Assembly: GCF_044810985.1 (NCBI RefSeq)
Contig: NZ_CP085242.1
Coordinates: 1,798,001-1,862,000 of the forward strand
Length of the DNA stretch: 64,000 bases
Direction of reading: 5' to 3'
DNA from: Marinospirillum sp031581385
Lineage (GTDB): Bacteria; Pseudomonadota; Gammaproteobacteria; Pseudomonadales; Halomonadaceae
Position numbers and translations under genes: made by a program. Below, one piece after another: positions 16,188-24,168 of this stretch. Below the pieces are notes generated by a model. That model had not been told where the DNA came from. It made no database searches and was given only the letters and a program-made list of their open reading frames with translations. Numbering within the stretch: the stretch's first letter is position 1; each line of letters opens with the position of its first letter.

Positions 16188-17054
16188 ATGAAGTCACCCG
16201 CTCCGGATACAACCCCCTACCGCCCTCAGCTTAGCCAGGCCAGAGCGCCTCTGACTTTAACCACGCAAGTCATGAATGAGCAGGGTGAGTGGCAGGAAAA
16301 GGCTCTGGCTTGTGAGCGACCCTTGACGCTTTATCTGGACAAGCGCGAGCTGGTCACTCTGATGACCCTGGGGGAAGACCCTGAGGCATTGGTGTTGGGC
16401 TATTTACGCAATCAGGGCCTGGTTGAAAAGCTGGAGGATGTTCTGGCCATTCAGGTCGACTGGGAGGTGGAAGCTGCTGCCATACGCACGGCACGAACCG
16501 TGGAAAACCTCGAAGAACTCCTCTCACAGCGCACCGTAACCACCGGCTGCGGCCAGGGCACGGTATTCGGCAATCAAATGGCTCGCCTGGAAAACACCCG
16601 ACTGCCCGACTGGCTGCTCAGGCAATCCCAGATCTACACACTGCTCAACGCCCTTAATGAATACAATGCCACCTATCGCAATGCCGGAGCCGTGCATGGC
16701 TGTGCCGTTGCCACAGCCCAGGGCGAAGTGCTGGCCTTTTGTGAGGATATTGGCCGTCATAATGCCGTGGATACTCTGGCCGGTCGCTTATGGCTGGAAG
16801 GACTGAACCCTGAAGAAGCCATTTTTTACACCACCGGCCGCCTGACTTCGGAGATGGTGATCAAGACTGCACAAATGGGCATCAGTGTGCTGCTCTCACG
16901 TTCAGGAGCCACGCAAATGGGGCTGGAAATTGCCAAGCGTCTCAATATCCTGATGCTGGCCCGGGCCAAGGGCAAACATTTTCAGGTTTTCAGCGGGCAT
17001 GCACGTCTGGAACTGGATGCGCGTCCTCCACTGCGTGCGGGAGACCGGCCATGA
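16188..17054 (+). CDS. fdhD: Formate dehydrogenase accessory sulfurtransferase
   Basis: A 288-residue FdhD homologue. E. coli FdhD passes sulfur from IscS to the molybdenum cofactor of formate dehydrogenase. Diagnostic segments are TTGCGQGTVFG (118-128), NAGAVHGCAVA, CEDIGRHNAVDTLAG and YTTGRLTSEMV. Cys121 sits where E. coli has its first essential Cys, but the second (Cys124 in E. coli) is Gly here, so the usual C-x-x-C is reduced to one Cys. The last four bases overlap the next gene (ATGA), so the two are translationally coupled. No formate dehydrogenase subunit is in the window. Confidence 0.92.
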   Translation: MKSPAPDTTPYRPQLSQARAPLTLTTQVMNEQGEWQEKALACERPLTLYLDKRELVTLMTLGEDPEALVLGYLRNQGLVEKLEDVLAIQVDWEVEAAAIRTARTVENLEELLSQRTVTTGCGQGTVFGNQMARLENTRLPDWLLRQSQIYTLLNALNEYNATYRNAGAVHGCAVATAQGEVLAFCEDIGRHNAVDTLAGRLWLEGLNPEEAIFYTTGRLTSEMVIKTAQMGISVLLSRSGATQMGLEIAKRLNILMLARAKGKHFQVFSGHARLELDARPPLRAGDRP

Positions 17055-17950
17055 CGGATTCCAGCCCTTACATGACAGTAAAGTCAGTGGCTGCTTACCT
17101 GCACCTGAATGAAAAAAAAGTGTATCAGCTTGCCAGTGATGGTCATCTGCCCGCCACCAAGGTCACCGGCAAGTGGCTGTTTCCCCGCAAACTGATTGAT
17201 CAGTGGTTACTGGAGTCCAGCCATCATGGTGTACTCAGTGACCGCCTCTTGATTTCCGGCAGTGATGATCCGCTGTTGCAGGCTGGACTGCTGCGCATGA
17301 TGCAGGAACAGCAATATCAGGCTCTTTACAGTTATATGCCCACGGGAACCCAGGCTGGCCTGTCGTTGCTTTCCCAGGGGCTGGTGGATTGCTGCACCCT
17401 GCACTGGGGCAAAGCCGATGAAAGCCAGTTGCGCCATCCCGCTCTGGTGCGCCAGTATGCCGGGGCCAGACACTGGGTGCTGGTGCATCTTTTCAAACGC
17501 CAGCAGGGCCTGATGTTGGGTAAAGACCTGCAAGGGTTAGCACCGGTTGAACTACTGAAATATCGCTGGGTGGTGCGTCAGGAAGGAGCTGGCTCCCAGC
17601 GCTTTTTAAAAGACTGGCTGGGTCAGCAGGGTGCTCGTCTGGAAGGTCTGCAGAAAACCGCCAGTGCTTTGACGGAAAGAGAAACCGCATCGGCGGTGGC
17701 TCAGGGTCAGGCGGACATTGGACCCGGCACCCAGGCTGCAGCAACTGAGGCAGGGCTGGGTTTTCTTCCCGTTTATGAAGAGGCTTTTGAATTGGTGGTG
17801 CCCAGGCCGGTCTATTTTCGAACCCTTTTGCAGCAGTTGTTTGAGTGGCTACAGAGCGAGGCCGGTCATAAAAAGGCGGAAGAACTGGAAGGCTACCAGC
17901 TGAACCAGTGTGGAAAACTGGTGTGGAATGGAGAGCAGCACAAAAATTAG
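17051..17950 (+). CDS. HTH regulator with PBP-like ligand domain, coupled to fdhD
   Basis: A 299-residue protein. Residues 7-55 form an excisionase/MerR-type helix-turn-helix (MTVKSVAAYLHLNEKKVYQL, then ATKVTGKWLFPR), and residues 60-290 form a periplasmic-binding-protein-like domain of the class found in molybdate-linked regulators (SDDPLLQAGL, YMPTGTQAGL, RQEGAGSQR, DIGPGTQAAA). It has no signal peptide, so ligand sensing is cytosolic. Overlap with fdhD suggests control of molybdenum or formate dehydrogenase genes by molybdate or tungstate; this is inference from family and context. It converges with the SH3-like gene 11 bp on. Confidence 0.8.
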   Translation: MTDSSPYMTVKSVAAYLHLNEKKVYQLASDGHLPATKVTGKWLFPRKLIDQWLLESSHHGVLSDRLLISGSDDPLLQAGLLRMMQEQQYQALYSYMPTGTQAGLSLLSQGLVDCCTLHWGKADESQLRHPALVRQYAGARHWVLVHLFKRQQGLMLGKDLQGLAPVELLKYRWVVRQEGAGSQRFLKDWLGQQGARLEGLQKTASALTERETASAVAQGQADIGPGTQAAATEAGLGFLPVYEEAFELVVPRPVYFRTLLQQLFEWLQSEAGHKKAEELEGYQLNQCGKLVWNGEQHKN

Positions 17951-17961
17951 CCGCAGAGTTT

Positions 17962-18735
17962 TCAGCGTGCGTCCAGAGCCTCCTGCATTTGTGCAAAGCG
18001 TTCAGGGATCTCATAGGTCAAATAGGTGGTAGTGTCCGGCCAACTGCGATGCACCATGATCCGTAACCCGCCCTGCTGCCATTCAAATTCCACAGGGCCT
18101 TCAGCACGCCTTCCCAACACCCTTTGCCAGGGGCCTAACTGCTCCTGAACCTGTTCGGCAATTTCCCGTACCTGTTCAGTGTCTTCATGGGAACGAAAGG
18201 TGATTTCAGCGATGGCAAACAGCTGCTCTTCAGGTAGGTAGCCCACCACCATTTCTGTGGAACCGGGCCACCAGTCGGAAGGATCATAAAGATCATAGGG
18301 GTAGGCATCCACTTCACGGACTACGGTCACATCGCTATCGCGAATGGCTGTACGTAGCTCCGATCTGTTGGCATCCTGAAGAACCAGACCAAAAAGCTCC
18401 ACACCGTCTTCTTCCGGTTCGGCTGCTTGTTCTTCGGCTGGTTCGGCTGCTTGCGTTGACTCAGTCAGTGTCACCTGATGCATCCAGGCCAGACGCCCTT
18501 CAGTGAGTTCCACTTGCAGCCATGCTCCCTCTCTGGCCACCACTGTCACTCTTTGCCCCTGGGGAATCTGCTCAACCAACTCGCCCTGTGGAGCTGCCCG
18601 CACATTGGCCATGGGAACTGCAACTCTCCAGACACCGGATACCTGAGCATGACTCAATAAAGAAAATGAGGCCATGACCACCATCAGGGTCATGACCAGA
18701 AATTGACGACTGACCTGTCTTGAAATTCCATTCAT
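17962..18735 (-). CDS. Secreted SH3-like domain protein
   Basis: A 257-residue protein with a signal peptide (hydrophobic FLVMTLMVVMASFSLLSHA, cleavage likely after SHA, about residue 30). A bacterial SH3-like domain follows (about 35-90) with VRAAPQGELVEQIPQGQRV and the WLQVEL/GRLAWMHQ pattern. An Ala-Glu-Pro-rich acidic linker (about 92-110) leads to a C-terminal alpha/beta domain I do not recognise. Periplasmic SH3 domains often bind peptidoglycan peptides or serve as interaction modules. It lies downstream of nrdB on the same strand, beyond the nrdB terminator. Function is unknown. Confidence 0.75.
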   Translation of the reverse strand: MNGISRQVSRQFLVMTLMVVMASFSLLSHAQVSGVWRVAVPMANVRAAPQGELVEQIPQGQRVTVVAREGAWLQVELTEGRLAWMHQVTLTESTQAAEPAEEQAAEPEEDGVELFGLVLQDANRSELRTAIRDSDVTVVREVDAYPYDLYDPSDWWPGSTEMVVGYLPEEQLFAIAEITFRSHEDTEQVREIAEQVQEQLGPWQRVLGRRAEGPVEFEWQQGGLRIMVHRSWPDTTTYLTYEIPERFAQMQEALDAR

Positions 18736-18860
18736 TTATCCTGTCCACCTGCTATATTCGAATGCTTAAGGATAACCATAGCGGCCTACTTACCGCAAAT
18801 CCTTCAAGCAGATTATTATACTAGTATTGTAATGGCTTCTTAGGAACAGCAGGTATCCAG

Positions 18861-18887
18861 AAAAAAGGCCCAACATCAAGCCGGGCC
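18861..18887 (-). terminator. Rho-independent terminator of nrdAB
   Basis: Read on the minus strand, GGCCC, an 11-base loop, GGGCC and six T, beginning about 30 bp after the nrdB stop codon. Confidence 0.75.
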
Positions 18888-18916
18888 ATCTTTTGTTGTT
18901 TCCAGGCGTTAAGGGA

Positions 18917-20155
18917 TCAGTCCCAGCTCAGAGCACCACCCACCTGGTATTCGGTAACCCGTGTTTCAAAGAAATTCTTTTCTTTACGAAGATCAATAAT
19001 TTCCGACATCCAGGGAAAAGGATTACTCGCGCCGGGGAATTGTTCTTTCAGGCCGATCTGTGCCAGACGGCGGTTACAGATGAAGTGCAGGTACTCTTCC
19101 ATGATGGCTGCATTCATGCCCAGCACACCACGTGGCATGGTATCACGGGCATAGGCAATTTCCAGCTGGGTGCCTTCCAGGATCATTTGAATGATTTCAT
19201 CCTGGAATTCGGCGGTCCACAAATGAGGGTTTTCGATCTTGATCTGGTTGATCATGTCGATACCAAAATTCAGGTGCATGGATTCATCGCGCAGGATGTA
19301 CTGGAACTGCTCGGCCACACCCGTCATCTTGTTGCGACGACCCATGGACAGGATCTGGCTGAAGCCGCAATAAAAGAAGATGCCTTCAGTCACCACATAA
19401 AAGGCAATCATGTTGCGCAGCAATTCCTGGTCGGTTTCCGGTGTACCGGTCTGGAAATCAGGACGGGCAATCGCCTGGGTATGCTTGAGGCTCCAGGCGG
19501 ATTTGGCCGCAACCGAGGCCACTTCCCGGTACATGTTGAAAACTTCGCCTTCATCCATGCCCAGGGATTCCACACAATACTGATAGGAATGGGTGTGAAT
19601 GGCTTCTTCAAAGGCCTGACGCAGCAGATACTGGCGGCATTCAGGGTTGGTGATCAGGCGGTAAAGTGCCAGCACCAGGTTGTTGGCGACCAGCGAATCC
19701 GCCGTGGAGAAATAGCCCAGCGAGCGCATCACGATCAGACGCTCGTCTTCGGTCAGGCCGGTCTGGCTTTTCCACAAGGCAATGTCCGCATTCATGTTCA
19801 CTTCCTGCGGCATCCAGTGGTTGGCCGTACCATCCAGGTATTTCTGCCAGGCCCAGTCATACTTGAAGGGCACCAGCTGATTCAAATCAGCACGACAGTT
19901 GATCATGCGCTTGTCATCCACGGCAATGCGCTGCGCGCCCATTTCCAGTTCTTCCAGACCGGCAGCCACATCCAGGTTTTTCAAGGCTTCGGCGGCACGC
20001 GCATGAGCATCACCCTGGGGCTTGGGCTGATATTGACGCTGGTTGCTGACGGGCTCCTGTGGCTCAGCTGCAGGCTGTGGTTGTGGTGCCGGTGCAGCCT
20101 GAGGCTTCTGCTCGGCTACGCTGGTATCTTCTTCGTACTCATCCCAACTCAACAT
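18917..20155 (-). CDS. nrdB: Class Ia ribonucleotide reductase, radical-bearing beta subunit
   Basis: A 412-residue R2 subunit that houses the di-iron site and tyrosyl radical. E184-A-I-H187-T-H-S-Y191 matches the E115-x2-H118-x3-Y122 set of the E. coli enzyme, and DERLIVMRSLGYF and ESMHLNFG supply further ligands. An N-terminal extension of about 50 residues is rich in Pro, Ala and Gln. Both ends carry the same tetrapeptide: residues 2-5 are LSWD and the last four residues are LSWD. The C-terminal tail of R2 proteins docks on NrdA. It follows nrdA by 33 bp in one operon. A Pro/Gln-linked N-terminus of this kind also occurs in Pseudomonas relatives. Confidence 0.96.
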   Translation of the reverse strand: MLSWDEYEEDTSVAEQKPQAAPAPQPQPAAEPQEPVSNQRQYQPKPQGDAHARAAEALKNLDVAAGLEELEMGAQRIAVDDKRMINCRADLNQLVPFKYDWAWQKYLDGTANHWMPQEVNMNADIALWKSQTGLTEDERLIVMRSLGYFSTADSLVANNLVLALYRLITNPECRQYLLRQAFEEAIHTHSYQYCVESLGMDEGEVFNMYREVASVAAKSAWSLKHTQAIARPDFQTGTPETDQELLRNMIAFYVVTEGIFFYCGFSQILSMGRRNKMTGVAEQFQYILRDESMHLNFGIDMINQIKIENPHLWTAEFQDEIIQMILEGTQLEIAYARDTMPRGVLGMNAAIMEEYLHFICNRRLAQIGLKEQFPGASNPFPWMSEIIDLRKEKNFFETRVTEYQVGGALSWD

Positions 20156-20188
20156 GATTTCTACCTCGTCTTAATCTGACTGAATTCT

Positions 20189-23101
20189 TTACTGGCAGGC
20201 TTCGCAGCCCAGATCATCAATATCGCCACCGCGGGGAGCAGCCTGGCCGCTACGCCCTTCCAGAAAATCATCAATACCCCGTGGCTCAGGTTGCGGTGCA
20301 GGAGCCGAGGTCGGCGTGGCATTGGAAACGGCATTCAAATTGCCACGATCCACCGTGGATTTTTCCACACTCGTGGCCCCCAGGGCACGCAGGTAATAGG
20401 TGGTTTTCAAACCGCGATACCAGGCCATGCGATAGGTGATATCCAGCTTTTTACCCGAAACCCCCTTGATATAAAGATTCAGGGACTGAGCCTGGTCAAT
20501 CCACTTCTGACGACGCGATGCGGCATCCACCAGCCACTTGGGCTCCACTTCAAAAGCAGTGGCATAACGCTGACGGATCTCTTCCGGTATGCGCTCAATG
20601 GGTTGCAAGGAGCCATCGTAATATTTCAGGTCGTTGACCATGACCTCATCCCACATATTTAATTCTTTGAGGTCTTTAACCATGTAAGGGTTCACTACGG
20701 TGAACTCACCGGACAGATTGGATTTCACGTAAAGGTTCTGATACGTCGGCTCAATCGACTGGGAAACACCACAGATATTGGAAATGGTGGCTGTCGGTGC
20801 AATCGCCATGACATTGGAGTTGCGCATGCCCTGTTTTTTGACCTTCTCGCGCAGGCTGTTCCAGTCCTGGGTGCTGGAAGTGTCCACTTCGATGTATTTT
20901 TCACCGCGTTCCTGACGCAGTTTCTCGATGGAATCCAGTGGCAGAATGCCCTGGCTCCACAAGGAACCTTCATAGGTCTCATAACGACCGCGTTCTGCTG
21001 CCAGATCGGAAGAGGCTTCAATGGCAAAATAACTGACCAGTTCCATGGAGCGGTCGGCAAATTCCACACCTGCATCCGATGAATAAGCAATGCCCTGCTT
21101 GTAGAGGGAATCCTGGAAGCCCATGATGCCCAGACCGACAGGACGGTGCTTCATGTTGGAGTTGCGTGCCTGGGGAACCGCGTAGTAGTTGATATCGATG
21201 ACGTTATCCAGCATCCGTACCGCCACCTTGACGCTGCGCTTGAGCTTGTCGACATCCAGCTTGCCATCGTCGGTGATGTGCTGCACCAGATTGATGGAAC
21301 CCAGGTTACAGACGGCAATTTCATCCGCGCTGGTGTTCAGGGTAATCTCGGTGCAGAGGTTGGACGAATGCACCACGCCCACATGCTGTTGGGGTGAACG
21401 CAGGTTACAAGGATCCTTGAAGGTGATCCAGGGATGGCCGGTTTCAAACAGCATGGACAGCATTTTGCGCCACAGATCCGCCGCCCTCACCTTTTTGTAC
21501 AGCTGGATTTCACCGGTTTCGGTTTTGGCTTCATAGGCCTCATAGGCTTCCTTGAACGCCTGACCATAGAGGTCATGGAGATCCGGCACATCATTGGGCG
21601 AGAAGAGCGTCCAGTCCTGATCCTCAAAAACCCGTTGCATGAACAGATCCGGCACCCAGTTGGCCGAGTTCATATCATGGGTGCGGCGACGGTCATCACC
21701 GGTGTTTTTGCGCAGCTCCAGAAATTCTTCGATATCCAGGTGCCAGGTTTCCAGGTAGGCACAAACTGCACCCTTGCGCTTGCCGCCCTGATTCACAGCC
21801 ACTGCGGTATCGTTCACCACCTTCAGGAAGGGCACAACACCCTGGCTCTTGCCGTTGGTGCCCTTGATGCGCGAACCCATGGCACGGATGGGCGTCCAGT
21901 CATTACCCAGACCCCCGGCCCACTTGGAGAGCATGGCATTGTCATGAATGGCGTTGTAGATGGCATCCAGATCATCCGGCACGGTGGTCAGATAACAACT
22001 GGACAGCTGGCTGCGCACCGTACCCGAATTGAACAGGGTCGGTGTGGAGGACATATAGTCAAAGGAGGACAGAAGCTTATAGAACTCAATGGCGCGGGCT
22101 TCACGGTCGTCTTCATTCAGGGCCAGACCCATGGCGACACGCATGAACATCACTTGCGGCAATTCATAGCGGACATCTTCATGATGCAGGAAATAGCGGT
22201 CGTAGAGAGTCTGCAGACCCAGGTAGGTAAACTGATTGTCGGCCTGGGGATTCAGAGCCGCACCCAGGCGCTCCAGATCAAACTCGGCCAGGCGCGGATC
22301 CAGCTGGTCAAACTCGATACCTTTTTCCACATAGGCCTTGAAGGCACGCGGATAGAAGTCCGTCATTTCCTGCTGGGTGGCTTCTTCGGCCACACCCAGA
22401 AAGGAGAGAGCTTCACGACGCAGGTTGTCCAGCAGCAGGCGTGCCGTGACATAGGTGTAATCCGGCTCTTTTTCAACCAGGGTGCGGGCGGTCATCATCA
22501 GGGCAGTGGAAACCCCATCCACAGGCACCCCGTTGTAGAGATTCTTGATGGAATTTTCAACGATCTTTTTGGCGTCCACTCTTTCCAGGCCGCTGCAGGC
22601 TTCCTGAACCAGTGTCTCTATACGACCGATATCCAGAGGCCGAAACTGACCGTCCAGATGCTCAACAGTGATGGTGGGATGGGGTTTGGCAATGCCCTGT
22701 TGCTGAGCCGCACGCAGGCGCGCATGTTCTTCGCGGTAAAGTACGTAGGCGCGGGCCACCTTTTGTTCGCCCGAGCGCATCAGCGCCAGCTCGACCTGAT
22801 CCTGGATGTCCTCGATATGCAGGGTGCCACCTTCAGGCATGCGGCGCATGAAGGTCTCCATGATCTGCTGGGTCAGTTTTTCCACCAGATCCCGCATACG
22901 ACTGGAGGCATCGGCACTGTCACCTTCAACGGCAATATAAGCCTTGCGCATGGCCACAGAAATCTTGCCTGCATCAAAAGCGGCCAATTCACCATTGCGC
23001 TTGATAACTCGCAGCTTACCCGGTGCGGTTTTCTGTAATTCCTTGTCAGTAGCAGCATTACCGGCTGCCGCAGCTTGATAATCGCTTGTAATCGTGCTCA
23101 T
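20189..23101 (-). CDS. nrdA: Class Ia ribonucleotide reductase, catalytic alpha subunit
   Basis: A 970-residue large subunit that reduces ribonucleoside diphosphates to deoxy forms. The N-terminus has an ATP-cone (VIKRNGELAAFD onward, about residues 25-115) and a second, more divergent cone-like region (about 130-225), as in Pseudomonas NrdA. Catalytic elements include SSCYLTT, SSNLCTEI with the thiyl Cys583, and CNLGSIN. The C-terminal shuttle pair is Cys966 and Cys969 in CEACQ. ATG 23101 (MSTITSD) is preferred over ATG 23134, because the latter lies inside a NrdR-like box. The C-terminus before CEACQ has a Pro/Ala-rich flexible linker. It forms an operon with nrdB. Confidence 0.95.
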   Translation of the reverse strand: MSTITSDYQAAAAGNAATDKELQKTAPGKLRVIKRNGELAAFDAGKISVAMRKAYIAVEGDSADASSRMRDLVEKLTQQIMETFMRRMPEGGTLHIEDIQDQVELALMRSGEQKVARAYVLYREEHARLRAAQQQGIAKPHPTITVEHLDGQFRPLDIGRIETLVQEACSGLERVDAKKIVENSIKNLYNGVPVDGVSTALMMTARTLVEKEPDYTYVTARLLLDNLRREALSFLGVAEEATQQEMTDFYPRAFKAYVEKGIEFDQLDPRLAEFDLERLGAALNPQADNQFTYLGLQTLYDRYFLHHEDVRYELPQVMFMRVAMGLALNEDDREARAIEFYKLLSSFDYMSSTPTLFNSGTVRSQLSSCYLTTVPDDLDAIYNAIHDNAMLSKWAGGLGNDWTPIRAMGSRIKGTNGKSQGVVPFLKVVNDTAVAVNQGGKRKGAVCAYLETWHLDIEEFLELRKNTGDDRRRTHDMNSANWVPDLFMQRVFEDQDWTLFSPNDVPDLHDLYGQAFKEAYEAYEAKTETGEIQLYKKVRAADLWRKMLSMLFETGHPWITFKDPCNLRSPQQHVGVVHSSNLCTEITLNTSADEIAVCNLGSINLVQHITDDGKLDVDKLKRSVKVAVRMLDNVIDINYYAVPQARNSNMKHRPVGLGIMGFQDSLYKQGIAYSSDAGVEFADRSMELVSYFAIEASSDLAAERGRYETYEGSLWSQGILPLDSIEKLRQERGEKYIEVDTSSTQDWNSLREKVKKQGMRNSNVMAIAPTATISNICGVSQSIEPTYQNLYVKSNLSGEFTVVNPYMVKDLKELNMWDEVMVNDLKYYDGSLQPIERIPEEIRQRYATAFEVEPKWLVDAASRRQKWIDQAQSLNLYIKGVSGKKLDITYRMAWYRGLKTTYYLRALGATSVEKSTVDRGNLNAVSNATPTSAPAPQPEPRGIDDFLEGRSGQAAPRGGDIDDLGCEACQ

Positions 23102-23127
23102 CTTGCGTCGGTCTCTCTGGGTGGAAA

Positions 23128-23174
23128 ACCCCATATATAGGGCCTGGAATAATTAGAGACACAAGATAGTGTTG
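23128..23174 (-). promoter_or_regulatory. Tandem NrdR-like boxes upstream of nrdA
   Basis: Two 16-bp elements, 23128-23143 (core CATATATAG) and 23159-23174 (ACACAAGATAGTGTTG), each match about 12 of 16 positions of the NrdR consensus acaCwAtATaTwGtgt. They are 15 bp apart, 31 bp centre to centre, the geometry known for NrdR repressor sites. A one-mismatch DnaA box (TTGTCCACA, minus strand) lies at 23212-23220. The rest of the 23102-23427 gap is AT-rich and must also hold the divergent rstA promoter, which I cannot place. Confidence 0.55.
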
Positions 23175-23427
23175 TTTGAGCCCTTCTGCAAGTGGGTATC
23201 CTGTGGACAAATTGTGTAGCTTTTTTTACCGCCCGCCTTTTGCTTTCAAGACCCGAAGAACTTTAGCTTTTTTGCTCTGATGAAATTTTTGTATTAACTT
23301 TTGTAATAACCATTGAGTAAAAACATCGTCTCCAGGCTGGAGCTTCTTCCCTTTTGCGTTCGGGGTCTTTCAACCCACGCTGATTAGGGTATGATACAAA
23401 ACAAGAACGCCATCCTGGGAATTACAA

Positions 23428-24165
23428 GTGAGAGATCAAACAGTGGACGCAAATCTATCTCCCCGCATTCTAATCGTCGAAGATGATGCTCGACTGGCAT
23501 CTTTAACCAAGGAGTACCTGGAGGGCAACGGCTTTCAGATCAGTGTGGAAAGCGATGGTTCCAGTGCTGCCGAAAGAATTGCCAACGAACAGCCTGATCT
23601 GGTGATTCTGGACGTCATGCTGCCCGGTGAGGACGGCCTGAGCATCTGCCGCAAGGTCAAGATGAACAATGAAGTGCCGATCCTGATGCTGACGGCGCGC
23701 ACCGATGACATGGATCAGGTTCTGGGCCTGGAAATGGGTGCCGATGATTATGTCGCCAAGCCGGTTCGCCCCCGGGTTCTTCTTGCCCGTATTCGTGCAC
23801 TTCTGCGCCGAGCCGAAACCCAGCCCCAGGGCCTGCAGGAAAGCAATGAACCGGAAGCTTCACGCATTGAGTTCGGTGATCTGGTGATCGACAGCGCCAT
23901 GCGCGAAGCCTGGCTTCAGGGTGAAAGCATTGACCTGACCAGTGCCGAATTTGATCTGCTCTGGCTGCTCGCTTCCAATGCCGGTCGCGTCCTGACCCGT
24001 GAAGAAATCTTCACCGCCCTGCGCGGTATTGAGTATGACGGCCAGGATCGCTCGATTGATGTCCGCGTTTCCCGGATTCGTCCCAAAGTCGGCGATGATC
24101 CCATGCATCCACGTCGTATCAAGACTGTGCGCAGCAAGGGTTATCTGTTCGTCAAGGAAGTCTAA
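23428..24165 (+). CDS. rstA: OmpR-family response regulator, RstA-like
   Basis: A 245-residue two-domain regulator. The receiver (about 12-128) has the acidic pair Glu18-Asp19-Asp20, phospho-acceptor Asp62 in LVILDVMLPGEDG, Thr in MLTARTDD and Lys in YVAKPVRP. The C-terminal winged helix (about 145-243) has LTSAEFDLLWLLASNAGRV and RSIDVRVSRIRPKVG and ends in RSKGYLF. The RstA name rests on resemblance and on the kinase 3 bp downstream. A GTG start at 23428 follows a weak GGGA site; a GTG five codons later is the alternative. Divergent from nrdA. Targets are unknown here. Confidence 0.82.
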   Translation: MRDQTVDANLSPRILIVEDDARLASLTKEYLEGNGFQISVESDGSSAAERIANEQPDLVILDVMLPGEDGLSICRKVKMNNEVPILMLTARTDDMDQVLGLEMGADDYVAKPVRPRVLLARIRALLRRAETQPQGLQESNEPEASRIEFGDLVIDSAMREAWLQGESIDLTSAEFDLLWLLASNAGRVLTREEIFTALRGIEYDGQDRSIDVRVSRIRPKVGDDPMHPRRIKTVRSKGYLFVKEV

Positions 24166-24168
24166 ACC

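Noticed and set aside
18893..20179. Long plus-strand open frame of 428 codons
   Set aside because: It lies wholly opposite nrdB, whose catalytic residues are intact; the antisense frame is a by-product of codon bias.
21434..23038. Long plus-strand open frame of 534 codons
   Set aside because: Antisense shadow of nrdA with unnatural His/Gln/Gly-rich composition.
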